Shown: positions 9,738 to 18,097 of the stretch, one piece after another | Position numbering within the stretch: the first letter of the stretch is position 1 | How the letters are laid out: every line of letters begins with the position of its first letter | Assembly (NCBI RefSeq): GCF_001636425.1 | Contig: NZ_KV440953.1 | Coordinates: 2,306,847-2,370,846 of the forward strand | DNA length: 64,000 nt | Source of the DNA: Heyndrickxia acidicola | GTDB lineage: Bacteria > Bacillota > Bacilli > Bacillales > Bacillaceae_C | Reading direction: 5' to 3' | Program-made: the position numbers and the translations under genes | Notes under the pieces: model-generated | Databases searched by the model: none | What the model was told of the DNA's origin: nothing | The model's input: only the letters and a program-made list of their open reading frames with translations

Positions 9738-9912
9738 ATGAAGGACTTTTCTTCGTTGATTCTAACCTGGTTTTGGCCTTCATCGACCTTATGAAGGACT
9801 TTTCTCAATGATTCTAACCTCGTTTTGGCCTTCATCGACCTTATGAAGGACTTTTCTCGTTGATCCTAACCTCAATTTGGCCTTCATCGACCTCATGAAG
9901 GACTTTTCTCAC
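9738..9912 (+). repeat. Tandem array of a 52/53-bp unit (about 3.3 copies)
   Basis: Units start with ATGAAGGACTTTTCT at 9738, 9791, 9843 and 9895 (the last truncated). Each ends GGCCTTCATCGACCTT. At every junction CCTTCAT and ATGAAGG can pair over an 8-nt loop, so the array could form a row of small hairpins. It is not an ORF in any frame and does not look like CRISPR because the units have no unique spacers. Confidence 0.85.
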
Positions 9913-9978
9913 TAGTACTGCTTTTAAAAAAGCTTATACTACAGACATTTTAACATTATTTATGTGTAATCAATAGCA

Positions 9979-10438
9979 TTGGTTATATCCTATCTTTTCC
10001 CTCTTTTAATTTCTGCTTACGCAAAATATCTTCCTGCTTTGGTTATTTCGTGTCACTTACGCATTGTGCTTAATCAAAACATTTTCCAAAGTTGTTTTTT
10101 ATTTTTCTTGATGTATAAATCAAGATTATTGGTGCATCATAATATTCGAAGGGGTTACAAAAACCGCATATCGGGGTGGTTGTTAAAGACCTATATCCGT
10201 AATAAAAGCGTTTGGGCAAGTCACTTGACTGAAATGATTCTGGACAAAAACACATCAAATGAGGTGTTTATCGAAGATCATCTGCTGTTTTAAACGTCAC
10301 TGTAAGGTACTTTAAAACAATTAGGGGATGGTAGCTTTGAACAAAGATCATTTATTCCATTGATATATACACACTTATGAAAATGAGGTGTTTATCAAAG
10401 GTAAAGAAGTCGATGTAAAAACCCTTTTATAACCCCCT
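9979..10438 (+). other. Possible decayed coding remnants
   Basis: One frame is open to 10293 and ends in a coding-like tail (HLTEMILDKNTSNEVFIEDH). A second short tail, ENEVFIKGKEVDVKTLL, ends at 10431 in another context after a stop. Both share the nucleotides ATGAGGTGTTTATC (near 10258 and 10383). This could be a duplicated, degraded small gene, but I do not recognise a family and there is no good ribosome site. A strong terminator follows directly. Confidence 0.3.
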
Positions 10439-10442
10439 TCAC

Positions 10443-10478
10443 CGGGACGGGATACTTACGTGATCCCGTCCCTTTTTG
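10443..10478 (+). terminator. Strong plus-strand terminator before hit
   Basis: GGGACGGGAT / ATCCCGTCCC perfect 10-bp stem with a 9-nt loop, followed by TTTTTG. The T run is only on the plus strand, so something upstream on that strand is, or was, transcribed. Confidence 0.85.
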
Positions 10479-10506
10479 TTATGAAGTTGAAATTTCGTTT
10501 GAGCCT

Positions 10507-10535
10507 TTTCCAGCACGAACCGAATAAGGTATAAT
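10507..10535 (+). promoter_or_regulatory. Sigma-A-type promoter of hit
   Basis: TTTCCA and TATAAT are separated by 17 nt, with the -10 box about 77 nt upstream of the hit ATG. Confidence 0.5.
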
Positions 10536-10611
10536 AATATCATTCTTAATAAGCCAATACTCTCATTGGCAGCCCAATTCGCACTAAACAAGAGGAAAGG
10601 CGGCATGACCG

Positions 10612-11034
10612 ATGTCTGATTGTATTTTTTGCAAAATTGTAAATGGAGAGCTTCCCTGCTCAAAGGTTTATGAAAATGAACATGTCCTTGCTTTCTTGGA
10701 CTTAAGCCAGGTTACAAAAGGACATACACTTGTCATACCAAAGATACATAAAGAGAATATTTTTGAAATTACGCCAGAAATAGCAAGAAATTTTTATGAA
10801 GCAGTTCCTGCTATCGCTAATGCTATTAAAGAGGAATTTAATCCAATTGGGTTAAACACTCTCAATAATAATGGTGAGTTTGCCGGACAATCCGTTTTTC
10901 ATTTCCATCTTCATCTTATTCCGAGATATGGAAAAGGAGATGGTTTTGGGGCGGTATGGAAAAGTCACCAGGACCAGTATAACTCAGAAGATCTTAAACA
11001 AATTGCAGATTCAATCTCCAATCATATTCACTAA
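10612..11034 (+). CDS. hit: HIT family nucleotide-binding protein
   Basis: A 140-aa histidine-triad hydrolase or transferase acting on nucleotide phosphoramidates or similar bonds. The triad HFHLHLIP is at residues 97-104, and the N-terminus CIFCKIVNGELP is typical. It matches B. subtilis Hit in size and place (divergent from ecs). The ribosome site AAAGGCGG lies upstream of the ATG. Physiological substrate unknown. Confidence 0.92.
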   Translation: MSDCIFCKIVNGELPCSKVYENEHVLAFLDLSQVTKGHTLVIPKIHKENIFEITPEIARNFYEAVPAIANAIKEEFNPIGLNTLNNNGEFAGQSVFHFHLHLIPRYGKGDGFGAVWKSHQDQYNSEDLKQIADSISNHIH

Positions 11035-11042
11035 AGCATCTA

Positions 11043-11075
11043 AAAATCCTGCATAAAATGGCAGGATTTTTCATC
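11043..11075 (+). terminator. Terminator after hit
   Basis: AATCCTGC / GCAGGATT stem with an 8-nt loop, then a short T run. Confidence 0.75.
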
Positions 11076-11094
11076 TTTAATTGGGAGTTTCCAA

Positions 11095-11123
11095 TTCAAT
11101 TTCATATTGTTATATGATATAAT
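11095..11123 (+). promoter_or_regulatory. Putative trpP promoter
   Basis: TATAAT at 11118-11123 with a weak -35 (TTCAAT) 17 nt upstream. The predicted transcript would start a few nt before the NAG-rich leader. Confidence 0.45.
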
Positions 11124-11148
11124 GAGTGCATCTTTCGCTGTTGGCAAT

Positions 11149-11193
11149 GAGTGCACAGCAGGAAAGCAGCTGAGGAAGAAGAGAAGAGGAGAG
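11149..11193 (+). promoter_or_regulatory. TRAP-binding-like NAG triplet array over the trpP ribosome site
   Basis: GAG, CAG, CAG, AAG, CAG, GAG, AAG, GAG, GAG and GAG triplets occur within 45 nt. The last four start at 11176, 11181, 11186 and 11191, a regular 5-nt period (triplet plus 2-nt spacer). The array runs over the AGGAGAG ribosome site. This is the arrangement by which the trp RNA-binding attenuation protein blocks trpP translation in B. subtilis. Confidence 0.7.
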
Positions 11194-11200
11194 ATTAAAA

Positions 11201-11716
11201 ATGAATACAAAAACACTGGTTGGGATGGCTTTACTGGTTGGCATAGGTACTGTGCTTCACGTGATTGTGCCCCCGATATTTTATAGCATTAAGCCTGATA
11301 TGATGCTAACAATGCTCTTTTTGGGAATTATCTTTTTTACAGATAAGAAAAATGTGTTTCTGCTTGGCGCTGTAGCCGGCATTATTTCCGGTCTTACAAC
11401 CAGCTTCCCGGGAGGCTTAGTGCCAAATATTATTGATAAATTGATTACAGCTTTTGTTTTTTACGGATTGTACTTAGCAATTGCTCCCCGTTCAACATCA
11501 GTAATAAAAATCGCTTTGCTGACTGCAGTAGGCACCCTTGTATCAGGATCAGCATTCTTGGGTTCTGCGTATTACATCGTAGGTTTGCCAGGTCCATTTG
11601 TTACATTGTTTGCTACGGTTGTGCTGCCTGCAACAGTTATAAATGCTGTTACCATGTTCATCATTTATCCAATCGTCTCGTCAATATTTAAACGAACAAG
11701 TCTTGCACAAAACTAG
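11201..11716 (+). CDS. trpP: Tryptophan transporter TrpP
   Basis: A 171-aa very hydrophobic protein with about five transmembrane helices, matching the size and position of B. subtilis TrpP (YhaG), between hit and yhaH. It imports tryptophan at the cytoplasmic membrane. The NAG-repeat leader supports the assignment, since trpP is a classic TRAP target. A strong terminator follows. Confidence 0.88.
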   Translation: MNTKTLVGMALLVGIGTVLHVIVPPIFYSIKPDMMLTMLFLGIIFFTDKKNVFLLGAVAGIISGLTTSFPGGLVPNIIDKLITAFVFYGLYLAIAPRSTSVIKIALLTAVGTLVSGSAFLGSAYYIVGLPGPFVTLFATVVLPATVINAVTMFIIYPIVSSIFKRTSLAQN

Positions 11717-11774
11717 TGACAGAGACTACATGAGTTAAATAATGTTTTAATAGCTTCATATTTTTATCCTTAAA

Positions 11775-11818
11775 TAAAGACGCGTAAAGACCTTTCTTAG
11801 TCTGACGCGTCTTTTTAT
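11775..11818 (+). terminator. Terminator after trpP
   Basis: AAAGACGCGT / ACGCGTCTTT 10-bp stem followed by TTTAT. Confidence 0.8.
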
Positions 11819-11862
11819 ATTTCATTTCAACATGTAGATTTATTTACTTCCCATGGAAATAT

Positions 11863-12054
11863 CTAAAAAAGCAGCACAAGAATAATGGCGAGTCCTAAAC
11901 AAATTGCACTTCCGCTCCCAAAAAGGGTAAGTCTCTGCTTTAAAACATTTTTTGAAGGATATATTCCTGGACGCTGGAATGCAAGAACACTTTTTAAAAA
12001 ACCCAACAGGAAAAAAAAACTTAATAAAAACATTAAAACGATAATACTGCCCAT
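11863..12054 (-). CDS. Small membrane protein, unknown function
   Basis: A 63-aa protein with two hydrophobic segments: one at the N-terminus after MGSI, and one at the extreme C-terminus (ICLGLAIILVLLF). A Lys/Arg-containing loop lies between them. The start is set at MGSIIV because GAGGAGGAGAG lies just upstream; a longer frame (to 12084) would translate the ribosome site itself. It is convergent with trpP and divergent from yhaH. I do not recognise the family. Confidence 0.6.
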   Translation of the reverse strand: MGSIIVLMFLLSFFFLLGFLKSVLAFQRPGIYPSKNVLKQRLTLFGSGSAICLGLAIILVLLF

Positions 12055-12224
12055 ACCTCTCTCCTCCTCACGCCACTTTTTCATCCTCGAACAACAATCC
12101 TTGTTTTAAAAACTATGCCTGAAAAAGTGTTGACATGATTAAATGGGGTAAAAGTATCCGGAAGGAATTTGAAACATTTTGTAGAAGAATTAAATAGAGA
12201 AACTTAGCTATCGAGGTGAAAAAC

Positions 12225-12599
12225 ATGAATAAAAGGCAATTTACATATGGAATCTTGATTGGAGGTACTGTAGGAGCACTTACAACCCTTCTGACTACTC
12301 CCATTTCCGGTAAGCATTTGCGTAAACAGGCTAAAGCCACTACACAGGAATGGGTACAGATGACGAAGGATATCTCGGAAAATCTAAAAGATTTAAAGAA
12401 GTCTATTACTGCTTTAACGGAAGAAGGTAAAGTAATCGTTAAAGATCTGCTTTCAGACATTAAAGTAAATCTAAACGATTGGCAAGAATCCATAGAACCC
12501 AATAAACAACACTTACACAGGGATATCTCAGAGATTCAATCCACCATTGAAGAACTAGAGCAAAAGCTTCAGGAAAATGAAATAATAAAAGAGGAATAG
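12225..12599 (+). CDS. yhaH: YtxH-domain protein YhaH
   Basis: 124 aa: a short N-terminal hydrophobic Gly-rich segment (YGILIGGTVGALTTLL, about 6-21) followed by a charged helical or coiled-coil region. This is the layout of YtxH/YhaH general-stress proteins. In B. subtilis YhaH belongs to the sigma-B/general stress set and lies between trpP and hpr, as here. The start is the ATG 7 nt after GAGGTG; the frame could also be read from that GTG. Confidence 0.8.
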   Translation: MNKRQFTYGILIGGTVGALTTLLTTPISGKHLRKQAKATTQEWVQMTKDISENLKDLKKSITALTEEGKVIVKDLLSDIKVNLNDWQESIEPNKQHLHRDISEIQSTIEELEQKLQENEIIKEE

Positions 12600-12629
12600 T
12601 TTTAAAAGATAATATCAAGAATCTTTTCA

Positions 12630-12675
12630 GGTCTGACAATCATTTTTCATATACTCTTTGTCAGACCTTATTTAA
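12630..12675 (+). terminator. Hairpin after yhaH
   Basis: GGTCTGACAA / TTGTCAGACC stem with an 18-nt loop, followed by a weak T tract (TTATTT). Confidence 0.5.
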
Positions 12676-12877
12676 AGATAATTAAGTAAAAAGCAAGGTT
12701 GCCTTTTCCCTTCCATTTTCGAAATCAAATTGTAAGCCCATTCAACCTTTACAATTAAACAATTCCATAAGCAGATTATTTCCTGACAATACGTTCTAAA
12801 AATTTTGTTAATTTTTATCTTTATTAATCTTTATTTTATTGGCATAATAATAAAAAAGAGAAAAAGAAGGTGAAAGA

Positions 12878-13459
12878 ATGAAAGAAGGACAAGCCACGCT
12901 CATAGAAGCACTGCTTTTCAGCCAAAGAATGGCACAGCTTGGAAAGGCTTTATGGAAAACAATTGAAAAAGATTGGCAGCAATGGATTAAGCCTTATGAC
13001 CTAAATATAAACGAGCATCACATTTTATGGATTTCTTATCATTTAAAAGGGGCGTCTATATCAGACGTTGCAAAATTCGGAGTCATGCATGTATCTACTG
13101 CATTTAATTTCTCAAAAAAATTAGAAGAACGGGGATTGCTAGAGTTCTCAAAAAGAGAGAACGATAAACGCAACACCTATATTCAGCTTACGGAAAAAGG
13201 TGAAAACATTTTACTCGAATCCATAGAAAAATTTAATCCTGAAGACAATTCCGTGTTCCAAGGGGCACTTCCACTTCGTAAGATTTATGGGAAATTCCCT
13301 GATATCATTGAATTGATGGCTATTGTCCGAAATATATACGGAGAGGATTTTATGGAAATATTTGAAAGGTCATTCCATAATATTGGGTCAGAATTTTTCG
13401 AAGATGAGGGAAAAATTAAAAAGATAGGTTATAAGAATGAAGACTTTGCCAAGAGCTAG
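12878..13459 (+). CDS. hpr: MarR-family repressor ScoC (Hpr)
   Basis: 193 aa with a MarR-type winged helix (about residues 40-110; [25 protein letters not shown] is the recognition region, followed by the wing [15 protein letters not shown]). ScoC is the transition-state regulator that represses extracellular protease, peptide transport and sporulation genes. Its length is close to B. subtilis ScoC (203 aa), and the neighbours yhaH and yhaI agree. AAGAAGGTG precedes the ATG. Its stop overlaps the yhaI stop on the other strand. Confidence 0.92.
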   Translation: MKEGQATLIEALLFSQRMAQLGKALWKTIEKDWQQWIKPYDLNINEHHILWISYHLKGASISDVAKFGVMHVSTAFNFSKKLEERGLLEFSKRENDKRNTYIQLTEKGENILLESIEKFNPEDNSVFQGALPLRKIYGKFPDIIELMAIVRNIYGEDFMEIFERSFHNIGSEFFEDEGKIKKIGYKNEDFAKS

Positions 13460-13806
13460 AGATTTTTCTCCAAAACCTCCATGAGCTCCGGATAAAGCTT
13501 CTGTTTCAGGCAGGCAATAATGGTTTCTTTTGCGTCTAATTTCGGATTCAGCTCTTCAATAAATTTTTTAAAAAGCGGGAAGAAAAAGACGAATTTATCC
13601 GCTTTTTGTTCTTTGTATTCTTTGCTCAGTGTTTCACAAAGTTTATAAAAGTCTTGAACTTCCATTTCAGATAGCTTCTCTTCAATTACTAGGGTAAAAA
13701 ATTCATTCCCTTCTTTTTTTACCATCTTCATTAAAAGTCTTTGGTGAAACTTAAGACTGGCTATTTTTTGCTCAAGCAATTCTGTTGTGTTTCCCCTTAC
13801 TTCCAC
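13456..13806 (-). CDS. yhaI: DUF1878 family protein YhaI
   Basis: 116 aa, soluble, alpha-helical and highly charged, at the position of yhaI in B. subtilis (between hpr and prsA). The function is unknown. It starts at GTG with AAAGGGGA about 8 nt upstream. Its stop TAG and the hpr stop TAG share two bases in opposite directions, so the two genes overlap tail to tail by 4 bp with no room for a separate terminator. Confidence 0.8.
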   Translation of the reverse strand: MEVRGNTTELLEQKIASLKFHQRLLMKMVKKEGNEFFTLVIEEKLSEMEVQDFYKLCETLSKEYKEQKADKFVFFFPLFKKFIEELNPKLDAKETIIACLKQKLYPELMEVLEKNL

Positions 13807-13837
13807 TATGTATATTCCCCTTTGGCTTTTTCTTTTT

Positions 13838-13969
13838 TTACCGGACCGTGTTCATCATGCCTGTGGATTTCCACTCCAAGTGCCTGCTTGTCACCTCAAT
13901 GATAATTGAGGCAAAGTCAATATAAAACTTCTCCGGTGCCTTTTCATAAGTATCATTCGTCTTTAACAT
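13838..13969 (-). CDS. Possible 43-aa protein upstream of yhaI
   Basis: The ATG is preceded by AAAGGA 9 nt away and the frame stays open for 43 codons (MLKTNDTYEKAPEKFY to GMMNTVR). Composition is ordinary for a soluble peptide. It would be co-transcribed with yhaI, with a 31-nt gap. I recognise no family; it may be a chance frame. Confidence 0.35.
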   Translation of the reverse strand: MLKTNDTYEKAPEKFYIDFASIIIEVTSRHLEWKSTGMMNTVR

Positions 13970-14021
13970 ATCAAATTCCTTTATAGAAAAGGCAATCTTT
14001 TATATTAAAACTCTCCTCATT

Positions 14022-14150
14022 TTGTCTTTTGATTTCCACTTCAGACTTTCGCTTTTTAGCGCGAGGTTCATGTGAGCCTTTAGCGCTTTTCCCACAAGAG
14101 TCTCGCGTATTCTACGCTCTAGTCTAATTAGCATCCACATCAACATTGAG
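14022..14150 (+). repeat. Family-1 dispersed element, diverged copy
   Basis: It keeps GATTTCCACTTCAGAC, TCGCTTTTTAGCGCGAG, AGAGTCTCGCGTATTC and ATCAACATTGAG in the family order but is otherwise diverged. The rest of the 13970-14440 gap holds no gene I can support. Confidence 0.5.
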
Positions 14151-14440
14151 CTGTGTCAAAGTCTATATTTGAAAATAACATACTTATCAAAAGCTGTTAA
14201 ATTGTGAGAATTTCACTATAGTATGATTATACGCCCTTTAGCAAGGAAAGTGCACTACTTCTTATTATTTGTCAGCCTTCCATCATATTTCGCAGATTAG
14301 GCCGTTTGTCATTCATCTATTCATTATTTTCCTAGTAAGCGCATGCATTGATCATCTTCAAATGAGGAATAAGTCTATCTTTTTGGACTATTTTTATGTT
14401 ATCTTTATAGATATAGGAGATAATAGGAGGGGTTTTTAGT

Positions 14441-14620
14441 ATGGTCTCCGCTTTCATACTTTTTGCAGTCATAATTGTTTACCTTATAAATAAAATGACA
14501 AATTCACTATGCGTTCAAAAGGAAATACCAGAAGAGAGACAGCCTCAAATATTCAGGATGATCAATATTCTCATAACAATTCTTTTGGTTTCATCTTATG
14601 TAGGAATCCTTTTTACATAA
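14441..14620 (+). CDS. Small two-helix membrane protein, unknown function
   Basis: A 59-aa protein with an N-terminal hydrophobic helix (FILFAVIIVYLI), a polar, charged middle (KEIPEERQPQIFR) and a C-terminal hydrophobic helix (NILITILLVSSYVGILF). AGGAGG precedes the ATG by 10 nt. It is monocistronic and followed by a strong terminator 150 nt downstream. I do not recognise the family. Confidence 0.65.
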   Translation: MVSAFILFAVIIVYLINKMTNSLCVQKEIPEERQPQIFRMINILITILLVSSYVGILFT

Positions 14621-14775
14621 CGGGATTCATAATTCCCTCTTAATGGAGGGCTTGTTATTATTTGTATCATTTATAATAGGCTTTGTTTAAACAATTGGTT
14701 GATTTTCGTTCTTGCTGAAATGCGAGCTAAAAAAGAGCAGCTATCAACACAATAATTAAACAGATTCTAATAATA

Positions 14776-14813
14776 AAATGTCGGGTTCTGGTGAACCCGA
14801 CATTTTTTTTATA
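14776..14813 (+). terminator. Strong terminator
   Basis: AATGTCGGGTT / AACCCGACATT stem with a 6-nt loop and T8 tail on the plus strand. It probably ends the transcript of the 59-aa membrane protein. Confidence 0.85.
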
Positions 14814-14883
14814 GAATCAGTTAAAGCTGACTGTTAAATTTCCACATCAATTTATTATGACTTGAAATACTTAAACGGGGGTT

Positions 14884-14970
14884 TTAACAGATCCAAGCTG
14901 CCCCGATAATGATTAATAAAATGAACAATACCACCAGCAATGCAAATCCTCCACCGTATGCTCCACCCAT
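14884..14970 (-). CDS. YjcZ-family sporulation mini-protein (28 aa)
   Basis: Translation runs [20 protein letters not shown] and then IIGAAWIC: a Gly-rich head and a single transmembrane helix. This is the typical YjcZ/BG-repeat sporulation peptide of Bacillus. CAGGAGG lies 8 nt upstream of the ATG. A longer relative is at 52317-52460. The family is widespread in spore formers; its role is unknown. Confidence 0.8.
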   Translation of the reverse strand: MGGAYGGGFALLVVLFILLIIIGAAWIC

Positions 14971-15433
14971 CTGCACACACCTCCTGAATAGATTATTTTC
15001 CACTTTTTTAGGCATTCACATCCATTTTCTGCTTTCTGGCTAATAAGGAAAATCAACTGCGAAAAAACCAAATTATAAGCAGCTAACCCTTGTTTTGAAT
15101 GCCTTTTTATTTTCTATAATGTATCTTATGTAGCATTAAGCAAATTGCCTAAAGAAAATGCCTATTTTTTCATTCATTATTTTTTAAGATTCGTTTCGTA
15201 TTATCTGTTGTTGAATAGCTGTGCATAATCTTATGGTTTCTAGTCAAGATATGAAAAACAGCATAAAGGCGTTGGCTTGTCTTCTTGATGATCATCTGGA
15301 ATTTCCCCTTTAACCAGCTAGGAAGAATTCCATTAGAATTCCAATATACTATTTCTCTTCTGTTTAGGTTTATGGTATAGTAGGGTTTGTAGATTTTTCT
15401 GGAAGAAATAATTAATAGGGAGTTGTTTTAAAC
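14971..15433. other. Intergenic stretch upstream of prsA
   Basis: No coding or RNA gene is seen. A TATAGT hexamer near 15376 could be the prsA -10 box; I see no convincing -35 partner. Confidence 0.35.
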
Positions 15434-16327
15434 ATGAAGAAATGGGTATTATCCCTTTCACTTGCAGCAAGTATGATTGGACTGGCAGCCTGTGGAAATA
15501 GTGCAGCTGACAATTCAGCTGTTGTCAAAACTTCTGCTGGCAACATTACTAAAGACGAACTATACACTGCTATGAAAGATAAATACGGTCAGCAAGTTCT
15601 TCAGCAGTTAGTTTATGAAAAAGTTTTGTCTAAAAAGTATTCTGTTTCTAAAAGCGAAATAGATAAGCAAGTAAATCAAGCTAAACAGCAATTGGGGGAC
15701 CAATTTGACCAGGCCCTTGCTCAATACGGATACAAGGACGAAAATGATTTCCGTAATAGCATTAAGCTAAGCCTTCTTCAGGAAAAAGCAGCTACACAAA
15801 ACATAAAAGTAACAGACAAAGAACTTAAAGATTATTACAACAACATTAAGCCGGAAATTAGAGCAAGCCACATTCTGGTTAGTGATGAAAAAACAGCTGA
15901 AAGCATTAAAGCTCAGCTTGATAAGGGAGCAGATTTTGCTACTTTAGCCAAGAAATATTCTCAAGATACCGGTTCTAAAAATCAGGGCGGCGATGTAGGC
16001 TGGTTTGGAACTGGAAAAATGGACCCTGCCTTTGAAGCAGCAGCTTATAAGCTGAAGGTTGGACAAATCAGTAATCCTGTGAAGTCTCAGTATGGCTGGC
16101 ACATTATTAAACTGACAGGCGAAAAAACCAAAGAGCCATTTAACAAAATGAAGGATGAAATTACTCAGGAAGTAAAAGATTCCAAAGTGACTCAAACGGA
16201 TATTCAAAATGCCATGAAGAATGAATTAAAAGATGCTGGTGTTAAAATTGAGGATAAAGATTTAAAGAGCACCTTTGACTCTCTATCCCAGCCAGCTCCT
16301 ACTTCTACTCCAGGTTCAGGACAATAA
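15434..16327 (+). CDS. prsA: Foldase lipoprotein PrsA (parvulin-type PPIase)
   Basis: PrsA is the extracytoplasmic peptidyl-prolyl isomerase that folds secreted proteins and PBPs. It has a lipoprotein signal with lipobox LAAC (Cys20), SurA-like N and C regions, and a parvulin/PpiC domain at about 130-225, starting RASHILVSDEK and containing KYSQDTGSKNQGGDVGWFG. The 297-aa length matches B. subtilis PrsA. The C-terminus is a short Pro/Ser/Thr tail. It is monocistronic with its own terminator. Confidence 0.95.
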   Translation: MKKWVLSLSLAASMIGLAACGNSAADNSAVVKTSAGNITKDELYTAMKDKYGQQVLQQLVYEKVLSKKYSVSKSEIDKQVNQAKQQLGDQFDQALAQYGYKDENDFRNSIKLSLLQEKAATQNIKVTDKELKDYYNNIKPEIRASHILVSDEKTAESIKAQLDKGADFATLAKKYSQDTGSKNQGGDVGWFGTGKMDPAFEAAAYKLKVGQISNPVKSQYGWHIIKLTGEKTKEPFNKMKDEITQEVKDSKVTQTDIQNAMKNELKDAGVKIEDKDLKSTFDSLSQPAPTSTPGSGQ

Positions 16328-16330
16328 ATC

Positions 16331-16369
16331 AAAAAAGAACAAGGCTATCCGGCCTTGTTCTTTCTTTTA
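16331..16369 (+). terminator. Terminator after prsA
   Basis: AAGAACAAGGCC-type stem (GAACAAGGC / GCCTTGTTC) with TTTCTTTT tail. Confidence 0.85.
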
Positions 16370-16476
16370 GGATTTTAAGGACTCTGTTGTTTTCAACGAA
16401 CTGAAAAACGAGCAATTATTAATCTAGAAATTTAACGGGGCCTCATAAATATAGGTGCAGACCTTCGACTTGTAAA

Positions 16477-16662
16477 TCATCCTGCTTCTGTTACTTGTTT
16501 ACGGCGTTCCTTCTCTTCCTCGAGCCGGTTCATGTAAACTTCTCCTTCTTTCTCAATCCATTCCATTTCATGATCCCTATCTTCCTTCGATGTCTTTATG
16601 GCCATAAATGCACTAATAAGGACACCTGCAACAACAAAATATATCCAGATTGGCAAATCCAT
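16477..16662 (-). CDS. yhaL: Sporulation protein YhaL
   Basis: A 61-aa protein with one N-terminal transmembrane helix (IWIYFVVAGVLISAFMAI) and a charged cytosolic tail (EWIEKEGEVYMNRLEEEKERR). This is the pattern of B. subtilis YhaL, a sporulation protein located between prsA and yhaM, as here. AGGGGGAG lies upstream of the ATG. Confidence 0.8.
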   Translation of the reverse strand: MDLPIWIYFVVAGVLISAFMAIKTSKEDRDHEMEWIEKEGEVYMNRLEEEKERRKQVTEAG

Positions 16663-16716
16663 CTTCGGTCTCCCCCTTTTCCCAGTTTGTCCTATTGCTA
16701 CATTGTATGCTTCTTA

Positions 16717-16750
16717 CAAAAAAAAATACCTCTATTATAGAGGTATTCAT
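16717..16750 (-). terminator. Terminator after yhaM
   Basis: AATACCTCT / AGAGGTATT stem with a 5-nt loop. Read on the minus strand it is followed by a run of nine Ts. Confidence 0.85.
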
Positions 16751-16752
16751 CT

Positions 16753-17697
16753 TTATTGATGGAAAGTAGGTTTGTAAAATGACCGGTTGTCGAGAGCAAA
16801 CACTCTTTCTGTAAACTCTCCTGGTTTTACATGGCGCAAAGCGCGGTCCATCATATTCATTTTTGCATCCAGATTATCAATATAATGAAGAATTTCCGCT
16901 TCTTTAATCATTGGAGGCTTTGCGCTTCCCCATTCCATTTTACCATGGTGGCTTAGAACGAGGTGCTGCAGGACAACGACTTCTTCCCCTTTAATGCCAA
17001 GCTCTTCTGCTGCTTTTCCAATTTCATTTACCATGATGGTAATATGTCCAAGAAGGTTTCCTTCTGTTGTATAAGCGGTAGATATAGGCCCTGAGAGCTC
17101 AGTCACTTTTCCAAGGTCATGAAGGATTACTCCTGAATAAAGGAGGTCTCGGTCTAAAGAAGGATATAATCCGGAAATAACTTTTGCCAAGTCAAGCATG
17201 GATATAACGTGATAGGCTAATCCCGATACAAATTCATGATGGTTTTTGGTAGCTGCAGGATATACCAGAAATTCTTGACTATATTTTTTTAACAGATGCC
17301 TGGTAATTCTTTGAATATTAGGGTTCTTCATATCAAAAATATATTGTGTAATTTTCCCCATCATTTCGTCCTGGCTTACTGGTGCTGTTTCAAGAAAATC
17401 AGATATCTTCATTCCATCCTGCGGCGATGCTGGCCTCAGCTGCCGGATTTTCAATTGCAAACGGCCGCGGTAATTATGCAGTTCACCGGATACCTTTACG
17501 ATTGTCTCTGCCTTATAGTTTTGTTCATCCTGATCAGAAACATCCCATAGTTTTGCTTCTATATCTCCAGTCCTATCCTGTAATATCAGAGTTAAAAAAG
17601 GTTTGCCATTGCTTGCAATTCCCTTTGTACTGTTTTTCACCAATAAGAAAAGCTCTGCTTGTTCTCCTACTTCATGTTCTAATAGTCCTTTTGACAT
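16753..17697 (-). CDS. yhaM: 3'-5' exoribonuclease YhaM
   Basis: 314 aa with an N-terminal OB-fold (about 10-90; [18 protein letters not shown]) and an HD phosphohydrolase domain carrying HDLGKV and [11 protein letters not shown]. In B. subtilis YhaM is a Mn/Co-dependent 3'-5' exonuclease on RNA and single-stranded DNA. The length agrees (314 aa). It is the last gene of the yhaO-yhaN-yhaM set, although a 400-nt spacer with repeats separates it from yhaN. Confidence 0.93.
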   Translation of the reverse strand: MSKGLLEHEVGEQAELFLLVKNSTKGIASNGKPFLTLILQDRTGDIEAKLWDVSDQDEQNYKAETIVKVSGELHNYRGRLQLKIRQLRPASPQDGMKISDFLETAPVSQDEMMGKITQYIFDMKNPNIQRITRHLLKKYSQEFLVYPAATKNHHEFVSGLAYHVISMLDLAKVISGLYPSLDRDLLYSGVILHDLGKVTELSGPISTAYTTEGNLLGHITIMVNEIGKAAEELGIKGEEVVVLQHLVLSHHGKMEWGSAKPPMIKEAEILHYIDNLDAKMNMMDRALRHVKPGEFTERVFALDNRSFYKPTFHQ

Positions 17698-17817
17698 TAA
17701 GATTCCCCCGAATTCTTCTCAAGATTCTTGTTATCATGATTCTCGATCTATTCAATAATTTGAGTATATCACATATGTTTTTCTTGTTGGCAATTGAAAA
17801 TATAACCACTGCAGCAC

Positions 17818-18055
17818 GAAAAGAAAAGCGCAGGCGCCTTGCTCATCGGCGTAAGGATTACGCTGTCTCCGACTGAGATAAAGGAAACACAGTGAGGTCA
17901 CGAGCTGATGTTGACTTATCGCAGGGAGAAGACGTAGAAATCCTCTAGCCGATAGGCGTTGGAGCTGGACAATGAAAAGCGCAGGCGCCTTGCTCATCGG
18001 CGTAAGGATTTCACAGTCTCCTACTGATACAAAGAATACACAGCGAGGCCGCGAG
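17818..18055 (+). repeat. Two adjacent family-2 elements (one full, one truncated)
   Basis: The first copy (17818-17970) runs from GAAAAGCGCAGGCGCCTTGC to GATAGGCGTTGGAGCTGGAC. The second starts 3 nt later with the same GAAAAGCGCAGGCGCCTTGC, is about 88% like the first over 80 nt, and stops at AGGCCGCGAGC. The pair lies in the yhaN-yhaM spacer. Confidence 0.8.
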
Positions 18056-18097
18056 CATATTTTATATATATTTTATATTTATCCTCTGAAAAATGGT

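Noticed and set aside
9738-9912. CRISPR array
   Set aside because: Units follow one another without unique spacers and there are no cas genes.
12113-12502. Long minus-strand frame over yhaH
   Set aside because: It is the shadow of yhaH, which has the ribosome site and the YtxH-like composition.
17382-17876. 164-codon plus-strand frame over the 5' end of yhaM
   Set aside because: Antisense to a clear enzyme gene, runs into a repeat, and has no ribosome site.
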